Shown: positions 4,652 to 6,812 of the stretch, one piece after another
Position numbering within the stretch: position 1 is the stretch's first letter
How the letters are laid out: each line of letters opens with the position of its first letter
From: Pseudomonadota bacterium
Lineage (GTDB): Bacteria > Pseudomonadota > Gammaproteobacteria > Burkholderiales > Gallionellaceae
Assembly: GCA_021783525.1 (NCBI GenBank)
Contig: JAJXTT010000050.1
Location: 2,027 to 8,838 of the forward strand
Reading direction: 5' to 3'
DNA: 6,812 bases
Translations under genes and position numbers: made by a program
The notes under the pieces: generated by a model
What the model saw: only the letters and a program-made list of their open reading frames with translations
Told to the model about the DNA's origin: nothing
The model's database searches: none

Positions 4652-5904
4652 TTTCGGGCTCCAATTTGTTGCAGATGCGCGATGCGTATCGGTGCGGGTG
4701 GATGGGATTCGTAAAAGATGGCGTACAGCGAATCGGGCGTCAGCGTCTTGGCGTTGTCCTGATACAGCTTGACCAGCGCGTTGACGAGTTCTTTGGCGTC
4801 GGTTTGCTGCGCGGCATAGGCATCGGCCTCGAACTCATGCTTGCGCGAATAGGCCGACGCGACGGGATGCAGCAGAAAGGTGAACACCGGCAATGCCATG
4901 AAGAACAGCACCAATGCCAGCGCGGTGGATTCGTTTGCGATGCCGAGCCCTTGGTAGAACCAGTGGGCGTGCAGCAACTGCGCCAGCAGCCAGAGGAATC
5001 CCAGGCTGACGGCGAAGGTCAGGGCGATGCGCTTGATCACGTGGCGATGCTTGAAATGCCCCAGTTCGTGCGCCAGCACGGCATCGACCTCGTCCTGCGT
5101 GAGGCGCTGCAACAGCGTGTCGAAGAACACGATGCGCTTGGTCTTGCCGAATCCGGTGAAATAGGCATTGCCGTGGGAGCTGCGTTTGCTGCCGTCCATC
5201 ACGAACAGGCCGCTGGCGGCGAAGCCGCATCTGTCGAGCAGCGCCTTGATGCGCGCTTTTTGCGTTTCGTCCTGCAGCGGTTCGAAGTCGTTGAAAAGCG
5301 GTGCGATATAGGTCGGGTAGATGAACAGCAGCAGCAGATTGAAGGCCACCCAAACTCCCCAGACGTAGAGCCACCAGAGTTCTCCCATGCGTTCCATCAA
5401 CCACAGCACGCCGAGCAGCAGCGGCAGGCCGAGCATGGCGCCGAGCAGGACGTTTTTAAGCGTATCCAGCAGATAGAGCCTGAACGTCATTTTGTTGAAG
5501 CCGAAGCGCGCCTCGATGCCGAACGTGCGATACAGGTCGAACGGCGACTCCAGGACGGATTGCAGCAACAAGACGGCGACGATCAGGGCGGTACCCTGTA
5601 TCAGGGGGCCGCTGAAAATGCCGGACGTCCAGGTGTAAAGCCACTGAATGCCGCCACCGAGCGTGAATCCGAGCAACAGCAAGGTTTCGAACAGGATGGT
5701 CAGCATGTCGAGATGGAGCAGGGCGCGCGTGTAGTCGGCAGCCTTCTGGTGCGCGGCGAGGTCGATCTTGTCGTGGAAGGCGGCAGGCACTTCGGCGCGA
5801 TGCGCTGCGACATGACCGAGCTGGCGGTAGGCCAGCCAGAATTTGATGACGACATTCGCGGCCAGCGCGAACAGAAACAGGGTGGTGAATCGGGTTGCGG
5901 TCAT
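4648..5904 (-). CDS. M48 family (Ste24-type) membrane zinc metalloprotease
   Basis: A 418-residue integral membrane protease like the CAAX prenyl protease Ste24 / M48 peptidases. The N-terminal M48_N-type half has several hydrophobic segments (about 8-24, 65-85, 100-118, 150-170, 177-196). The zinc site is H279-E-L-G-H283, with the third ligand E357 in EFEADAYA (357-364). Other family marks are GNAYFTGFG (245-253), where substrate is bound, and SHPP (400-403). Two further spans (about 291-312 and 326-346) flank the active site. Such proteases cleave membrane-associated proteins; bacterial substrates are mostly unknown. ATG 5904 places the start just before the first membrane span. The frame is open to 5988, but that extension overlaps the 5' end of divergent orn and looks non-coding. 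First gene of the four-gene operon; the stop overlaps the cytochrome ATG. Confidence 0.93.
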   Translation of the reverse strand: MTATRFTTLFLFALAANVVIKFWLAYRQLGHVAAHRAEVPAAFHDKIDLAAHQKAADYTRALLHLDMLTILFETLLLLGFTLGGGIQWLYTWTSGIFSGPLIQGTALIVAVLLLQSVLESPFDLYRTFGIEARFGFNKMTFRLYLLDTLKNVLLGAMLGLPLLLGVLWLMERMGELWWLYVWGVWVAFNLLLLFIYPTYIAPLFNDFEPLQDETQKARIKALLDRCGFAASGLFVMDGSKRSSHGNAYFTGFGKTKRIVFFDTLLQRLTQDEVDAVLAHELGHFKHRHVIKRIALTFAVSLGFLWLLAQLLHAHWFYQGLGIANESTALALVLFFMALPVFTFLLHPVASAYSRKHEFEADAYAAQQTDAKELVNALVKLYQDNAKTLTPDSLYAIFYESHPPAPIRIAHLQQIGARK

Positions 5905-5931
5905 GGTCGTTGGATTGAGTGGCGCGGCTGT

Positions 5932-5959
5932 GCGACAATGCGCCGGACTTCGATTTAAT
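5932..5959 (+). promoter_or_regulatory. Candidate orn promoter
   Basis: In the 69-bp divergent gap between the protease and orn, a -35-like GCGACA (5932-5937, 4 of 6) and a -10-like TTTAAT (5954-5959, 5 of 6) are 16 bp apart. Transcription would start near 5966, leaving a very short leader that still covers GGTGG (5966-5970) before ATG 5974. No equally good promoter for the leftward operon is visible in the gap; its promoter may be weak here or lie within orn. Confidence 0.35.
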
Positions 5960-5973
5960 AACTGTGGTGGATT

Positions 5974-6519
5974 ATGGCACAAAATCAAAACAACCTCGTC
6001 TGGATAGACATGGAGATGACGGGGCTATTGCCCGATACGGACCGCATCATCGAAGTGGCGCTGGTGGTGACCGATGGCGATCTGAACACCGTTGCCGAAG
6101 CGCCCGTGCTGGTCGTGCACCAGCCCGACAGCGTGCTCGACGGCATGGACAACTGGAACAAGTCCACGCACGGAAAATCCGGACTCATCGACAAGGTCAG
6201 GGCCTCGGCGCTTGACGATGCGATGGTGGAAGCGCAAATGATCGAGTTTCTCAAGGAGCATGTGCCGACGCGCACCTCGCCGATGTGCGGCAACTCCATC
6301 TGTCAGGACCGTCGCTTCCTTGCGCGCTGGATGCCGAAGCTGGAGGATTATTTCCACTACCGCAACCTGGACGTGAGCACGCTGAAAGAATTGGCGAAAC
6401 GCTGGAAGCCGGAAGTGGCGAGCGGGATAAAAAAACACGGCAAGCACGAGGCGCTGGCGGATATCTATGAGTCCATCGCCGAGATGAAGCATTACCGCGA
6501 ACACTTCATCAAATTGTAG
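5974..6519 (+). CDS. orn: Orn, oligoribonuclease
   Basis: A 181-residue DEDDh-family 3'-5' exoribonuclease that degrades 2-5 nt RNA oligonucleotides to mononucleotides, the last step of mRNA decay; in many bacteria it also clears pGpG from cyclic-di-GMP turnover. The catalytic residues are visible: D12 and E14 in WIDMEMTGL, D112 in NSICQDRRFL, H158 and D163 in HEALADI. Full family length, ending YREHFIKL as usual. ATG 5974 gives the typical start just before LVWIDMEMTGL, with GGTGG close upstream. Divergent from the M48 operon and convergent with hemH. Assignment is firm. Confidence 0.97.
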   Translation: MAQNQNNLVWIDMEMTGLLPDTDRIIEVALVVTDGDLNTVAEAPVLVVHQPDSVLDGMDNWNKSTHGKSGLIDKVRASALDDAMVEAQMIEFLKEHVPTRTSPMCGNSICQDRRFLARWMPKLEDYFHYRNLDVSTLKELAKRWKPEVASGIKKHGKHEALADIYESIAEMKHYREHFIKL

Positions 6520-6556
6520 AAATCCGGATGGCTGTACGGGCATGAAGCGGCGAACG

Positions 6557-6589
6557 ATGCGGCCGCGTTCAACACCCGGGCGGCTGCGT
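6557..6589. terminator. GC-rich hairpin between convergent orn and hemH
   Basis: Bases 6557-6566 pair with 6580-6589 (ten pairs, two of them G-T wobbles on the + strand) around a 13-nt loop, in the 69-bp gap between the orn and hemH stop codons. The core is GCCGC/GCGGC. Neither side has a T tract, so a bidirectional terminator is possible but not certain. The right arm touches the hemH stop codon. Confidence 0.4.
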
Positions 6590-6812
6590 CAGAGTTTGGC
6601 GCCGGCGGCCTGCGCCAGACGGCGGCTTAGCGCCAGTTCTTCAGCCTTCGGTTCCTCCAGCCACCCCTGCAGATTGTCCATCACCAAGTCGGTCAGCGCA
6701 TGCATCCAGTCGTTGCGTTCGTTGAGGCAAGGGATGTAGTGGTATTCGCCGCCGCCCGCATGCTGGAAATCTTCCTTGCCTTCCAGCGCGATCTCTTCAA
6801 GCGTCTCCAGAC
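6589..6812 (-). CDS. hemH: HemH, ferrochelatase (3' end only)
   Basis: The last 73 codons of a gene entering from the right edge on the - strand, ending at TGA 6591-6589. The translated end reads LETLEEIALEG..., then AGGGEYHYIPCLNER, then DWMHALTDLVMDNLQGWL. This is the typical C-terminal region of proteobacterial ferrochelatases, which insert Fe2+ into protoporphyrin IX to make protoheme. The ETLEEIA segment and the YIPCLN segment are the main marks. After the usual LQGW end there are about 22 further residues (EEPKAEELALSRRLAQAAGAKL), a charged and alanine-rich tail. The active-site histidine region lies beyond the window. It converges on orn with 69 bp between the stop codons. Confidence 0.87.
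   Translation of the reverse strand, partial: LETLEEIALEGKEDFQHAGGGEYHYIPCLNERNDWMHALTDLVMDNLQGWLEEPKAEELALSRRLAQAAGAKL

Noticed and set aside
4666..5958. 430-codon open frame antisense to the M48 protease gene
   Set aside because: Gln/Glu/Gly-rich low-complexity translation without domains; the opposite strand encodes a complete HELGH protease.
5905..5988. ATG 5988 as start of the M48 protease
   Set aside because: The extra 28 residues overlap the orn 5' end and divergent promoter region and do not look like protease sequence; ATG 5904 precedes the first membrane span.
1..6812. Mobile element, prophage, defence system, CRISPR array, tRNA or rRNA
   Set aside because: No transposase, integrase, direct-repeat array, cloverleaf or rRNA-like sequence seen; gene content is core metabolism and housekeeping.

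Overview
The window looks like an ordinary chromosomal segment of a betaproteobacterium, plausibly of the Nitrosomonadales/Gallionellales group. This taxonomic guess is inferred from GC-rich coding sequence, the character of the proteins (short CysN without an APS-kinase domain, CobD/CbiB-like membrane protein, Ste24-type M48 protease next to a small cytochrome c) and the gene mix. It is not a database result. All full-length genes are intact, and no prophage, transposase, tRNA, rRNA or CRISPR array is visible.

Left block, + strand (1-2541): the 3' end of cysD and the complete cysN encode the two subunits of ATP sulfurylase, which activates sulfate. A small palindromic element lies in the gap between them. 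A CobD/CbiB-AmpE superfamily membrane protein of unknown specific role follows 70 bp after cysN.

Middle (2542-3121): a locally AT-rich stretch without a conventional gene. It holds palindromes just after the cobD-like gene, an UP-like AT tract with a sigma70-type promoter candidate, a hairpin-rich leader, a GTG-started 30-codon reading frame for a hydrophobic peptide behind a strong Shine-Dalgarno sequence, and a textbook intrinsic terminator at 2983-3012. Together these look like a small independent transcription unit and are the least explained part of the window.

Right block, - strand (5904 down to 3122): a tightly packed four-gene operon, transcribed as M48 metalloprotease, monoheme cytochrome c, phhB (pterin carbinolamine dehydratase) and rsgA (ribosome assembly GTPase). 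Protease and cytochrome overlap by ATGA. Cytochrome and phhB are 10 nt apart. phhB and rsgA overlap by TTGA, which makes TTG the likely rsgA start. rsgA carries an in-frame 26-bp sequence resembling a dispersed intergenic repeat.

Divergent from this operon, orn (oligoribonuclease, + strand) finishes RNA turnover. It converges on the 3' end of a ferrochelatase gene (hemH, - strand) that runs off the right edge, with a GC-rich hairpin between the two stop codons.

The genes do not form one pathway. They cover sulfate activation, membrane and envelope proteolysis, pterin recycling, ribosome maturation, RNA decay and heme synthesis. I see no convincing new multi-gene system. The second-look items are the small-peptide unit, the repeat inside rsgA and the cytochrome that lacks an axial methionine.
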